Translations under genes and position numbers: made by a program
The notes under the pieces: generated by a model
The model's database searches: none
Told to the model about the DNA's origin: nothing
Seen by the model: only the letters and a program-made list of their open reading frames with translations
Shown here: positions 14,056-22,323 of the stretch, in pieces
Numbering within the stretch: position 1 is the stretch's first letter
Layout of the letters: each line of letters starts with the position of its first letter
From: RGIG8597 sp050872545
GTDB taxonomy: Bacteria; Spirochaetota; GWE2-31-10
Direction of reading: 5' to 3'
NCBI GenBank assembly: GCA_050872545.1
Contig: JBNMHA010000026.1
Span: 1-26,648, forward strand
DNA: 26,648 bases

Positions 14056-17000
14056 TTATTCTACAAGCCTGCCACTGCGAATTACCGCAATGCTGTTGCT
14101 GATTCCGCTTACATAAGGATTTTCAAATATATTGCTGTCTTCACGCACGTAAATTTTATTTCGCTGAATGTTGTATTTCTCTGCCAAATAATCAGCAACT
14201 ACGTTGGCACGTGCGAATGCCAATGCCCTGAAATCTTCCTGTGAGATAACCAAATGTTCTAAAACTCGCCGCAAGAGCATTTCGGAATCTTCATTTTCAG
14301 AAACATTTTCATTGTATTCAAGCTGCAAAAGTTGTTGAAGTGCTTTTCTGCGTGCGCTTTCACCTTCATCGGTCATATATTTTTTCAGCATTTTAGCAGC
14401 AAGTTCACGCTTTAAATACTCGGTGTCATTTTGTTTATCGACAAAGCCGTTTACTGTAAATACGTTTTTGCGATTGCCAATCTTCTCCGGCATTTTTTCA
14501 CTTAGAAAATTATTGCCGGAAATTTGCGTGCTTCCGCCTTTAAAATACACAATGGAAAACACATCATCATAAATAATTTCTTCTCGTATCGGCGTAGATA
14601 AGCGATCTGCCGAAGATTGGAGCGTTTTTGACAAGATTTCAAAGAATAAATCAACATACTTAACTTTTTTTTCTTCCAACAAAACCGTAACCGGGAATTT
14701 CAAATCTATCATTCCGCTGCGATCCGCCATTGCCCGCAGAACTTTTTCAAGATTCAGCGGAAATGAACTTGCAGACTGACGTTTCAGCTCCGGTCTGAAA
14801 AGCAGCAAGCTGACATCGGAAGAAATTTTTTCGTCGGTAATTGAAAACGGAATGTGCATTGACAATCTTCCGTTTCTTACAGAATACCCCAAATATTTTT
14901 GTGCATATTCAGAAAATGGTGATAAAAGCGCATTTGAACACGAGAAATCGCCTTTTATTTCCGTTGCGCCGACAGCCAGCTGCAATGAAAACGGATTCGA
15001 TTTATCAACTTTTCCGGATAATTCCAAATTGCCCTGCGGATAGATAAACGACGGAATATTATTCGATTTCCAAGAAATATCCGTAAACGAATACGAAAAC
15101 GGAGCTGACAATTCTTGCTCATCGATAAAATCTATTTCCCCGTCACTTACATTAAGTCGGCTAAGGTGAATTTGCAGATTATTTTTTCCTTTTTCGGCAG
15201 TTGATTTCCCAAAAGTAAACAGCGGAATGCCTGCTATCTTAATTGCCGCAGAATCGGAAAGTATTGCTTTAAGGTAGATATATTTTGCATAAACCGCCTG
15301 ATCGATATTCAGCCGCAAATTTTTGCTGTTGGAAATTTTCGCGCTTTGAACTTCTGCATTTCGCAACCGAGCAGATAAAATTCCGTTGTGATAAACGCCT
15401 ATGTCGCCGATTTGCAGCGATGTTTCTCCGGAAAATTGTTTTTTGTTAATCTGCAATTTCAAGTTCAGCAGCGCATTGCTTACAGTTGTATAAATCTGCT
15501 CTTTTTCACCGTAAACAAAAGACATTTCTTCGATTCCCCAAGTATCATTCAGCGAGAAATTTTCCGTAATCTTCAGCGCATGGTCGCTCGGAACCAAAGT
15601 GAAACTGCATTCCGATAAATAAGTTTGCTCTGATTTGAAACTTAATCCGGAAAACCTAATAGCTTGCAGCACACCGCTGCGATCGTTTGTATTCAAATCT
15701 TGGACGGTCAGCATAATATTTTTCACACTGATTTGCTTATCATCAAAATTGCAGTTTACATCTGAAAAACTTCCTGTTCCGGAAAAATCAATCAGCGGCT
15801 TTTTATCAGATGTAAGTCTAAGTCTTGCATTGCCGGAAAGTTTTTCAATGTTTAAAGATTTTAATTCATTAACTTTTTTTACTGCCGGCAAATCATTTGG
15901 CAAACTGATATTTTCGGCAAACAGATTGTCGAATTCAAACTCGGAAATGTCGCTGCTTGTTCCTTTTGCCTTTATTAAGCCTTTTCCCATATTGGCAGAT
16001 AAATCAAATGCAGTATTTTTTAATGTCTGCGAAAAGTTTGAAACTTTGCCGCTTATATTTGTCATTGAAATACCGGGCATTTCCAGTGAAACATTTTTTA
16101 CCAAAGAATTATCTATGCTTATCTGAAACGGCTTTGCACTGCTGTTCTTTTTTGCGGCAAACATTTCCTTAGGCAATTTAATATCAGCTTTTGTTACTGA
16201 AAGTGACTTAACATCAAGCTGTTTTTGCGTGAAATCGTAGCGTCTTACAACTGCGCTTCCGGTAAGGCGGCTGGCAATTTGTCCGGCATTTGTACGCAGT
16301 GTAAGATTTCGCACGGACAGACTTCCACTGAAAACAAGAGAATTTCTACGTGTTTTCTTCCTTACAGTATATTCTACGCCAATATCAAAATTTATTATTC
16401 CCTGCTCCAGACTGATACCGGGGAAAACAGGCAGAAAAAATTTGTTCTCTGTGATATTTAAATTTTGTGATGAAATCCGGAATAAGTTGGTAATATCGCC
16501 GTTCTCGTTAAATTTCGTACTTCCAGTGAATTTAAAAGGCTTTCTGTTAAAATTGCCGGAAACAACTGGTTTGATTTCCGATGTACCGTCGCTGATTGCC
16601 GGAAGTTTTACGTTGAGTTCGGACAGAAAGCGGTAATCTCTGCCGTTTCGCCGCAGATTAATAGTCGTATTCGACAACGTAATACCGGAAAATGTTACCG
16701 GTATTTTCGGGATTTTGAATTTAGCGGCAGATTCTTTTTTTTCCGGCATAAACGGCGGCAGCTTGTAAGCATTTCCATTTTGAATAATAAAAGTTTTTAC
16801 ACCGTCAATCGCGACATCTTCAAATGCAAGTTGCAGTTTTAATAATTTTTTAAAATCCGGTTTAATTTGAAGTTTTTCCGCGCTTAGAAGCGACTCGCCG
16901 TCTGGAATTTTCCAGGAAATATCGCTGAACGCTAAACTGCGACTGGAAACATCAAAACTGACTTTGCCGACAGATACATCTCTTTGGAAAAAATGCAGAA

Positions 17001-17121
17001 AAATGTCTTTATAATAAAATGAGAAGAGCAGACATGAAACAAACAGCAGCAATATAATAACTGCTGCTGTAATCAGAATGAATTTCAATACCGAAACAAA
17101 GAAATTTCTCTGATGTTTCAT
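14056..17121 (-). CDS. DUF748/AsmA-like envelope protein
   Basis: 1021 aa. One N-terminal membrane helix (about 12-34) anchors a very long, beta-strand-rich periplasmic region with many Asn, Ser and Lys. AsmA-like features are early: VSVGKVSFDVSSRSLAFSDI, then LSAEKLQIKPDF. DUF748 features are late: FPLNLEKVLRAMADRSGMID followed by LKFPVTVLLE around residues 785-815, and a tail with FARANVVADYLAEKYNIQ, which resembles the OmpA-like end of many DUF748 proteins (ARAEAVRDYL pattern). AsmA-type proteins are thought to form bridge-like lipid conduits or to affect outer-membrane assembly. The start ATG 17121 lies six bases after the dksA-like stop, so the two are surely co-transcribed; its Shine-Dalgarno sequence (AGAGG) is distant. 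No frameshift is seen. The molecular role here is unproven. Confidence 0.82.
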   Translation of the reverse strand: MKHQRNFFVSVLKFILITAAVIILLLFVSCLLFSFYYKDIFLHFFQRDVSVGKVSFDVSSRSLAFSDISWKIPDGESLLSAEKLQIKPDFKKLLKLQLAFEDVAIDGVKTFIIQNGNAYKLPPFMPEKKESAAKFKIPKIPVTFSGITLSNTTINLRRNGRDYRFLSELNVKLPAISDGTSEIKPVVSGNFNRKPFKFTGSTKFNENGDITNLFRISSQNLNITENKFFLPVFPGISLEQGIINFDIGVEYTVRKKTRRNSLVFSGSLSVRNLTLRTNAGQIASRLTGSAVVRRYDFTQKQLDVKSLSVTKADIKLPKEMFAAKKNSSAKPFQISIDNSLVKNVSLEMPGISMTNISGKVSNFSQTLKNTAFDLSANMGKGLIKAKGTSSDISEFEFDNLFAENISLPNDLPAVKKVNELKSLNIEKLSGNARLRLTSDKKPLIDFSGTGSFSDVNCNFDDKQISVKNIMLTVQDLNTNDRSGVLQAIRFSGLSFKSEQTYLSECSFTLVPSDHALKITENFSLNDTWGIEEMSFVYGEKEQIYTTVSNALLNLKLQINKKQFSGETSLQIGDIGVYHNGILSARLRNAEVQSAKISNSKNLRLNIDQAVYAKYIYLKAILSDSAAIKIAGIPLFTFGKSTAEKGKNNLQIHLSRLNVSDGEIDFIDEQELSAPFSYSFTDISWKSNNIPSFIYPQGNLELSGKVDKSNPFSLQLAVGATEIKGDFSCSNALLSPFSEYAQKYLGYSVRNGRLSMHIPFSITDEKISSDVSLLLFRPELKRQSASSFPLNLEKVLRAMADRSGMIDLKFPVTVLLEEKKVKYVDLFFEILSKTLQSSADRLSTPIREEIIYDDVFSIVYFKGGSTQISGNNFLSEKMPEKIGNRKNVFTVNGFVDKQNDTEYLKRELAAKMLKKYMTDEGESARRKALQQLLQLEYNENVSENEDSEMLLRRVLEHLVISQEDFRALAFARANVVADYLAEKYNIQRNKIYVREDSNIFENPYVSGISNSIAVIRSGRLVE

Positions 17122-17127
17122 AAAAAT

Positions 17128-17487
17128 TTATCGCCTCTTTTCGCTTGCACTTTTACAACCGATACACATTGTAGTCCAAGGTAGGGCTTCAAGCCGTTCC
17201 GGATTAATTTCTTTTCCGCAAATAACGCAAATACCGAAAGTTTTTTCTTCGATTCGCCGTAATGCAGCTTCAATTGCTACCATAGTTTCTTTGTTCTTAT
17301 TGTTAGTAAGATTTAAGATGTTTTGTGAAATATTAACAGATGCTTCATCCGCACTGTCGCCGACAACGTTGGCATCTTGTTCCATCATACTTCTGGCTGC
17401 GCTGTCATCTTCAGAAAGAGATTGTGCGATAGCTGCTTTCTCTTTAAGTAATAACTCTTTGTAATATTTAACTTTTTCTTCAGTCAT
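17128..17487 (-). CDS. dksA: DksA/TraR-family zinc-finger regulator
   Basis: 119 aa. DksA proteins enter the RNA polymerase secondary channel and act with ppGpp. A four-cysteine zinc finger is present: C87-VI-C90 and C108-IG-C111, with GKEINPERLEALPWTTMC between. Upstream, VGDSADEAS (42-50) contains the DxxDxA tip motif (Asp44, Asp47, Ala49) needed for DksA activity, flanked by helices that form the coiled coil. The protein is shorter than E. coli DksA (151 aa), as in many DksA-like proteins. The start is taken at ATG 17487, behind AGGCGG; an in-frame ATG at 17529 adds 14 residues without a site. It is followed after six bases by the DUF748 gene and preceded by the palindromic repeat array. 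Confidence 0.88.
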   Translation of the reverse strand: MTEEKVKYYKELLLKEKAAIAQSLSEDDSAARSMMEQDANVVGDSADEASVNISQNILNLTNNKNKETMVAIEAALRRIEEKTFGICVICGKEINPERLEALPWTTMCIGCKSASEKRR

Positions 17488-17519
17488 TAAATACCGCCTG
17501 CTATAAAATATTTTTGTGG

Positions 17520-17548
17520 TTTTTATCATTTCGTTTACAAGCCGTCAA
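17520..17548 (-). promoter_or_regulatory. Possible promoter of the dksA-like gene
   Basis: On the minus strand TTGACG (complement of 17543-17548) is followed after 17 bases by TAAAAA (complement of 17520-17525), 33 bases before the dksA-like start. The -35 is good and the -10 is poor. It lies just outside the inverted repeat that encloses the palindrome array. Confidence 0.35.
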
Positions 17549-17558
17549 GAAATGAAGC

Positions 17559-17768
17559 TGGAACATCCAAAAAGTAAATCTATTGTTTTTGACCAAGTCA
17601 AAAATCTGTTGTTTTTGACCAAGTCAAAAATCTGTTGTTTTTGACCAAGTCAAAAATCTGTTGTTTTTGACCAAGTCAAAAATCTGTTGTTTTTGACCAA
17701 GTCAAAAATTTAGTTATAACACAGTTAATATTTCGACTAGCTCAATCACTACGCTTTTGGATGTTCCA
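17559..17768. repeat. 14-bp perfect inverted repeat enclosing a tandem palindrome array
   Basis: TGGAACATCCAAAA (17559-17572) is exactly complementary to TTTTGGATGTTCCA (17755-17768). The 182 bases between hold the five-copy palindrome array plus about 45 bases of unique AT-rich sequence on the htrA side. The right arm ends 19 bases from the htrA stop. No target-site duplication is seen directly outside, and no coding frame lies inside. In a transcript running from htrA to dksA, the arms would form a long-range stem with five hairpins inside. Confidence 0.85.
17576..17710. repeat. Five tandem 26-bp repeats, each containing a palindrome
   Basis: The 19-base palindrome TTTTTGACCAAGTCAAAAA (8-bp arms, three-base centre CAA) occurs at 17586-17604, 17612-17630, 17638-17656, 17664-17682 and 17690-17708, a strict 26-base period. 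The seven bases between copies are identical (TCTGTTG), and a one-base variant (TCTATTG) precedes the first. Near-perfect identity suggests recent expansion by slippage or active maintenance. There are no variable spacers, so this is not a CRISPR array. Confidence 0.95.
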
Positions 17769-17787
17769 TTGTTCGTTCATTTGCGTG

Positions 17788-19149
17788 CTACATCATCAGA
17801 ATAAGCGAATCTTCCGAACGAGTTACAAAGAAGTACGTGCCGTCTCCCGGATTCACATCTTTTAATGCATTTTGAACATCTTTAATGTTCTTTACTCTCT
17901 TGCTGTTTATTTTAGTAATTATGTCACCGTTTTTAAAACCCGCACGAGCTGCCGGAGAATTCACTTCCACCGCACGAACAGAAACACCTTCTTTTTCATC
18001 GGATAAAACAAAACCGAATCGTTCGATTTCTTCCTCTGACGAATTATTTGAATCGGACGCAGCAGATTTTGAACTGCGCTTACCGACTGTAATCGTTTTT
18101 TCTATCGTTTTTCCGTCACGCAGTATTGATACCGGCAACTTATCGCCCGGTTTTGCGCTTCCTACGGTTACGGTTAAATCGCTTGAGCGTGATAATTTTT
18201 GTTTACCGATTTTTAAAAGCAAATCGCCTGATTTTATTCCTGCTTTGTCTGCCGGGCCGTCTTTTTCAACCTGCATTACAAGCATTCCGAATTGCTGCTG
18301 CTTCAATCCGAGTTTTTCCGCTTCGCCTTCATTTAGTTCACGGAAAGTTATTCCTATCCAACCGTGTTCGCTTTTTCCTATTGTAATCAACTGGTCTGCA
18401 ATATTTTTTGCAATATTGATAGGAATTGCAAAGCCGATTCCGACACTTCCGCCGGATTGTGAATAAATCATCGTATTAATTCCGATGACTTCACCACTGA
18501 TGTTTAATAACGGACCGCCGGAATTCCCCGGATTAATAGCAGCATCGGTCTGGATAAAATTAGTAAAGCCCGGCTTGCTGTTGTCCGGACTTGGGCGTCC
18601 GACTGCGCTGATAATTCCGAATGTAACAGAGTGACTCAATCCGTAAGGATTTCCGATTGCCATAACTAAATCGGCGGTTTTTGTTTTTGACGAATCGCCT
18701 ATTTTGGCAAGTTGAAGCTTATCTTTTGTCTTAATTTTTATTACCGCAATGTCTACATCCGAATCACTGCCGACAATTGTTGCGTTGTACTCTTTTTGGT
18801 CATCGATAGAAACTTTCACTGTATCCATTCCGTCGACAACGTGATTATTTGTGATAATAAAATACTCATCGCCTTTCTGTTGGTAGAAAAAACCGGAACC
18901 TAACGCTGACTGCTTAAATTCACGTTCTTTCGGAGCCAATCTACCGCCCCTGTTGTTGAAGAAAAATTCAAAAGGGTCGTAGCTTTGTTGCTTTACAGTT
19001 TTTTCAGTACTGATAAAAACTACAGGCTTAGATTCTTTATCTGCAATTTCACGAAGCTTTTCTTGCAGGCTTACAAGACTTTCATCTGCAAAAAGTACGC
19101 TGAATGCTAATAACAGCGTGGTAATAAATAAATTTTTTTTGTGATTCAT
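17788..19149 (-). CDS. htrA: HtrA/DegP-type periplasmic serine protease
   Basis: 453 aa protease and chaperone for misfolded envelope proteins. An N-terminal signal peptide (MNHKKNLFITTLLLAFSVLF, then A-D) directs export. The trypsin-like domain carries the triad His103 (TNNHVVDG), Asp133 (DVDIAVIKI) and Ser210 (NPGNSGGPL). Two PDZ domains follow: about 255-345 (GWIGITFRELNEGEAEKLGL, then GPADKAGIKSGDLLLKIG) and about 370-450 (SPAARAGFKNGDIITKIN), separated by a Ser-rich linker. The start ATG 19149 follows AAGGAG; the in-frame ATG at 19176 would spoil the signal peptide. It lies downstream of glmS on the same strand, with a hairpin and T run directly before its Shine-Dalgarno sequence. The C-terminal LILMM is hydrophobic. 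Confidence 0.95.
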   Translation of the reverse strand: MNHKKNLFITTLLLAFSVLFADESLVSLQEKLREIADKESKPVVFISTEKTVKQQSYDPFEFFFNNRGGRLAPKEREFKQSALGSGFFYQQKGDEYFIITNNHVVDGMDTVKVSIDDQKEYNATIVGSDSDVDIAVIKIKTKDKLQLAKIGDSSKTKTADLVMAIGNPYGLSHSVTFGIISAVGRPSPDNSKPGFTNFIQTDAAINPGNSGGPLLNISGEVIGINTMIYSQSGGSVGIGFAIPINIAKNIADQLITIGKSEHGWIGITFRELNEGEAEKLGLKQQQFGMLVMQVEKDGPADKAGIKSGDLLLKIGKQKLSRSSDLTVTVGSAKPGDKLPVSILRDGKTIEKTITVGKRSSKSAASDSNNSSEEEIERFGFVLSDEKEGVSVRAVEVNSPAARAGFKNGDIITKINSKRVKNIKDVQNALKDVNPGDGTYFFVTRSEDSLILMM

Positions 19150-19164
19150 TTTTACTCCTTTGGT

Positions 19165-19231
19165 AAAAAAAATCATCAGATTTTAACGCCAAGTTAAGCA
19201 TTATTTACTTGGTTTTGCTGCCAATCTGATG
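19165..19231 (-). terminator. Terminator-like hairpin between glmS and htrA
   Basis: On the minus strand CATCAGATT (complement of 19223-19231) pairs perfectly with AATCTGATG (complement of 19174-19182). Nested inside are CCAAGT and ACTTGG (complements of 19207-19212 and 19189-19194) around a 12-base loop. One base after the stem comes a run of eight T (complement of 19165-19172). It lies 65 bases after the glmS stop and ends 15 bases before the htrA start, so it could end glmS transcripts or attenuate htrA. Confidence 0.55.
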
Positions 19232-19295
19232 TTGCAGAATGTATAACGATATACTTTTGCAAAGAAAAATAATTTTAAGATATTTTTACGAACGC

Positions 19296-21119
19296 TTATT
19301 CTACAGTTACCGACTTTGCCAAATTACGCGGCTGGTCAATATCGCAGCCTAGCTCCTTTGCCGTGTAATATGCCATTAACTGCAGCGGCAAAATTGTAAG
19401 CAGCGGAGAAAACAACGGCTCTGTTTTCGGAACTTCAATAACATCTTGCACAAGCGAACGAATTTTTTCATCACCTTCATTGCAGACCGCAATCAGTTTT
19501 CCGCCGCGCGCTTTTACTTCCTGAATGTTTGAAATCATTTTGTCGTGAAGATGATCCTGCGGAACGACAAATATAACCGGAGTATTTTTATCGATAAGCG
19601 CAATTGGACCGTGTTTGATCTCACCGGCTGCAATTCCGTCCGAGTGAATGTAACTGATTTCTTTTAGTTTCAGCGCGGCTTCCATTACTACCGGATAACT
19701 GATTCCGCGTCCTAGGAACAAAAAGTTGTTAAGTTTGGAATATTTTTTTGCAATTTCAGCAATTTGTTCCGATCTTTTCAGAACCGCTTCCATTTGTTCC
19801 GGAATTTTCTGTAAATCATCAATCAGCTGAACTCCTCGATATTGGCTCATGTCACGCATTCTTCCCATCAAAATCGAAAACAAAAGAAAAACCGTTAACT
19901 GAGAAGTAAAAGCTTTTGTGGAGGCTACGGCGACTTCCGGTCCGGAATGTACGTAAACGCCGCCGTCACTTTCACGAGCAATTGAACTACCGACAACATT
20001 ACAGATTCCAAGAACTCTGCCGCCTTTTCGCTGAAATTCCCGCATTGCCAAAAGCGTATCTATTGTTTCACCCGATTGGCTTACCGCAAATTGTAATGAA
20101 TTGCGGTGCAATATCGGATTTTTGTAGCGAATTTCAGAAGCTATATGCACTACGGTTTGCAGCCGCGCAAGTTCTTCAAGCAGATACGAACCGACAAGCC
20201 CGGCATGGTAGCTTGTACCACATGCGATAATTCCGATATTGTCGACGGCTGCAAGCTCTGCCGGTTCCATATTCAGACCACCGAGTTTTGCAGTACCGAT
20301 GTCCGGCAGAATTCTTCCGGCGTATGCTCTGGCAACACTTTCAGGTTGTTCAAAAATTTCTTTAAGCATAAAATGCTCATAATTTTTTTTGTCAAGTTCT
20401 GCGGCATCCCATTCTATGGTGGCAATCTCTTTATGCTTTTTTTCCTGTGTAAAATCCGTTGTAATGAAAGAATCGGCGTAAACTTTGCAGTTTTCATTAT
20501 CTTCAAGGTAAACAGCTTGCTTTGTATGTCCCAAAAATGCGCTTACATCACTCGCAATAAAGGTGCAGCCGTCACCGATTCCCAAAACAAGCGGACTGCC
20601 TTTTCTGCCGACCATAAGGTAATCAGGTTCATCCGCATAAATCGCCACTATTCCGTAAGTTCCTTCAAGCAGCGAAAGCGTCTGATAAAATGCTTTTTCA
20701 AAGTCGCCGGAAAAGTTTTTTTCCAAAAGCATGGCAATTACTTCGGAATCGCTTGTTGATTTAAATTCAAAACCTTCGGCTGTCAATTTAGCACGCAAAG
20801 TTTCATAATTTTCCACTATTCCATTGTGAACAATGGCAAATTTTCCGTTTGCACTTAAATGCGGATGAGCGTTGGCATCTGTTACGCCGCCGTGAGTTGC
20901 CCAACGTGTATGACCGATTCCAGATTTGCCGATTATTTTAGGCGGCAGAATTGCTTCCATATTTACGATCTTGCCGGCTTTTTTGTAGCACGATAATCTT
21001 CCTTCATTAAGAACGCATATTCCCGAAGAATCGTAACCTCGATATTCCAAACGCTTCAAGCCTTCTACCAAAAAATTAGCACAGTTTTCTTTCCCTATAT
21101 AACCGACAATTCCGCACAT
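19296..21119 (-). CDS. glmS: Glutamine--fructose-6-phosphate aminotransferase (isomerising)
   Basis: 607 aa enzyme making glucosamine-6-phosphate from fructose-6-phosphate and glutamine, the entry step to UDP-GlcNAc for peptidoglycan. The N-terminal glutaminase has the nucleophile Cys2 (MCGIVGYIG), RLEYRGYDSSG, GHTRWATHGGVTDANAHPH and VHNGIVENY. Two SIS sugar-phosphate domains follow, with IIACGTSYHAG, SQSGETIDTL, EVAVASTKAFTSQ, and FLGRGISYPVVMEAALKLKE with HSDGIAAGEIKHGPIALID. The C-terminal DQPRNLAKSVTVE is the usual active-site tail. Length is normal (609 aa in E. coli). The start ATG 21119 follows GGGAGG. No glmS ribozyme-like structure is apparent upstream. The gene heads the leftward string; its product feeds the pathway in which murA acts. 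Confidence 0.98.
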   Translation of the reverse strand: MCGIVGYIGKENCANFLVEGLKRLEYRGYDSSGICVLNEGRLSCYKKAGKIVNMEAILPPKIIGKSGIGHTRWATHGGVTDANAHPHLSANGKFAIVHNGIVENYETLRAKLTAEGFEFKSTSDSEVIAMLLEKNFSGDFEKAFYQTLSLLEGTYGIVAIYADEPDYLMVGRKGSPLVLGIGDGCTFIASDVSAFLGHTKQAVYLEDNENCKVYADSFITTDFTQEKKHKEIATIEWDAAELDKKNYEHFMLKEIFEQPESVARAYAGRILPDIGTAKLGGLNMEPAELAAVDNIGIIACGTSYHAGLVGSYLLEELARLQTVVHIASEIRYKNPILHRNSLQFAVSQSGETIDTLLAMREFQRKGGRVLGICNVVGSSIARESDGGVYVHSGPEVAVASTKAFTSQLTVFLLFSILMGRMRDMSQYRGVQLIDDLQKIPEQMEAVLKRSEQIAEIAKKYSKLNNFLFLGRGISYPVVMEAALKLKEISYIHSDGIAAGEIKHGPIALIDKNTPVIFVVPQDHLHDKMISNIQEVKARGGKLIAVCNEGDEKIRSLVQDVIEVPKTEPLFSPLLTILPLQLMAYYTAKELGCDIDQPRNLAKSVTVE

Positions 21120-21229
21120 AAAACAGCCTCCCTTCTAATTACCAAAATATTCAGCAATATATAAAACAAATAATATTTTTGCTATGGAAAAATATGTTTT
21201 TTTATTGCTGTATATGACAGTGTTATTCT

Positions 21230-21258
21230 TTGACAAACCTTTCAAATGCTGTTATAAG
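21230..21258 (+). promoter_or_regulatory. Sigma-70-type promoter upstream of the ychJ-like gene
   Basis: TTGACA (21230-21235) is followed after exactly 17 bases by TATAAG (21253-21258). The ychJ-like start is 47 bases further on. It probably drives the ychJ, STAS and metallo-hydrolase genes, diverging from glmS. Confidence 0.8.
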
Positions 21259-21304
21259 GGGTGGCACAATAACGTATTTATTATAAAAACAGGAAGTAAA
21301 AATT

Positions 21305-21793
21305 ATGGCTGAATTATGTCCGTGCGGAAGTAAAAAAGAATACTCTTCATGCTGCGAGCCTTTGATTAAAGGTGAAAGAACTGCGGCAAATCCATTGGAA
21401 TTGCTTCGTTCTCGTTATACGGCTCATGTAAAAGGCGAGGTTGACTATATTATCAATACAGTCTTGCCGGCAAAGCGCAAAGACCACAAAGTAGAAGGCA
21501 TTAAAAAATGGATTAACACAGCGGAATGGCTTGGCTTGAAAATTGTAAATGCACCTGAAGTTGCTTCAGATGCTACTGAGGGGAAAGTCGAATTCATTGC
21601 CGAGTATCGTGAAAAACTGCGAAAAATCGAACATCACGAAATTGCTTCTTTTAAAAGAGAGGATGGAATTTGGTACTTTGATGATTCCGAATTCCCGTTT
21701 CAGCAGGTAATAAATGAAGGTCCGAAAGTCGGCAGAAACGATCCGTGTCCATGTGGAAGCGGAAAAAAATACAAAAAATGCTGCGGTGCATAA
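21305..21793 (+). CDS. ychJ: YchJ-family protein with two SEC-C zinc-binding motifs
   Basis: 162 aa. An N-terminal SEC-C motif CPCGSKKEYSSCC (5-17) and a C-terminal one, RNDPCPCGSGKKYKKCC, flank a central NTF2-like domain with LLRSRYTAHVKGEVDYII, TAEWLGLKIV and GKVEFIAEYRE, the UPF0225/YchJ layout. SEC-C motifs bind zinc and in SecA contact SecB or ribosomes; the role of YchJ itself is not settled. The start ATG 21305 follows AGGAAG, and a good promoter lies just upstream. The STAS gene follows after 20 bases, so the three rightward genes probably form an operon. Cytoplasmic, no signal peptide. Confidence 0.9.
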   Translation: MAELCPCGSKKEYSSCCEPLIKGERTAANPLELLRSRYTAHVKGEVDYIINTVLPAKRKDHKVEGIKKWINTAEWLGLKIVNAPEVASDATEGKVEFIAEYREKLRKIEHHEIASFKREDGIWYFDDSEFPFQQVINEGPKVGRNDPCPCGSGKKYKKCCGA

Positions 21794-21813
21794 AATACCG
21801 TTAAGGATAAAAA

Positions 21814-22323
21814 ATGGGAAACTCTGAAAATCAATTGTTAATTGCATCGAAAGGGAGTGACTTGTACTTACGGGCGTTGGGGCATATTACCGCAAGTTTA
21901 TGTTTCCCTTTAAGAAATATGATAATGAAACGTTTATCTTCATTTTCTGTTCCTTTTGAAATCAATATTGATTTATCTCAAACCGGCTATATGGATTCTA
22001 CATTTCTGGGAATTTTAGTCGCATTGGATAAAGGTTTGTACGCAAAGCTGAAAACGCATGTATACATAGTTTGTCCGAATGAGATTTCATTGAAACTGCT
22101 GAAAAATATGGGACTGGACAGATTTTTAAAATTTAAAGATACGCCTGTTCCAGATGATTTGGTTTTTGAAAGATTTGATGACTCTATTGCCATAGATGAA
22201 TTAGAACAATTAAAGATTGTGCTTGAATCCCATGACAAACTGTGTGAGCTTTCGGAAGAAAACCAAAAACGTTTCGGCGTGCTTTGTAAAATTCTGCAAA
22301 ATCAACTGGCAGAAAAAAAATAA
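21814..22323 (+). CDS. STAS-domain protein (anti-sigma-factor antagonist type)
   Basis: 169 aa. Residues about 7-110 form a STAS domain: GHITASLCFPLRNMI, then INIDLSQTGYMDSTFLGILV (51-70), where Ser62 sits at the phospho-acceptor position of SpoIIAA-like antagonists, then KTHVYIVCPNEISLKLLKNM and GLDRFL. Residues 115-169 are an extra helical tail rich in Glu and Leu. Such proteins release sigma factors or other partners by binding a kinase/anti-sigma factor when unphosphorylated. No anti-sigma factor or phosphatase is nearby. The start ATG 21814 follows AAGGAT. It ends in TAATG, sharing a base with the metallo-hydrolase start, so the two are translationally coupled. Confidence 0.85.
   Translation: MGNSENQLLIASKGSDLYLRALGHITASLCFPLRNMIMKRLSSFSVPFEINIDLSQTGYMDSTFLGILVALDKGLYAKLKTHVYIVCPNEISLKLLKNMGLDRFLKFKDTPVPDDLVFERFDDSIAIDELEQLKIVLESHDKLCELSEENQKRFGVLCKILQNQLAEKK

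Noticed and set aside
15635..16126. 163-codon plus-strand ORF inside the DUF748 gene
   Set aside because: It is antisense to a continuous, family-consistent coding region and has no recognisable motif or ribosome-binding support.
11865..17121. Multi-gene defence island around the helicase
   Set aside because: Neighbouring genes on the same strand are envelope and regulatory housekeeping genes; no nuclease, methylase or other defence gene is adjacent.
17583..17710. CRISPR array
   Set aside because: The repeats are contiguous with an identical seven-base linker and no variable spacers, and no cas gene is present.
21120..21229. glmS ribozyme or riboswitch upstream of glmS
   Set aside because: The leader is short and AT-rich and lacks the paired elements and conserved core of the ribozyme.
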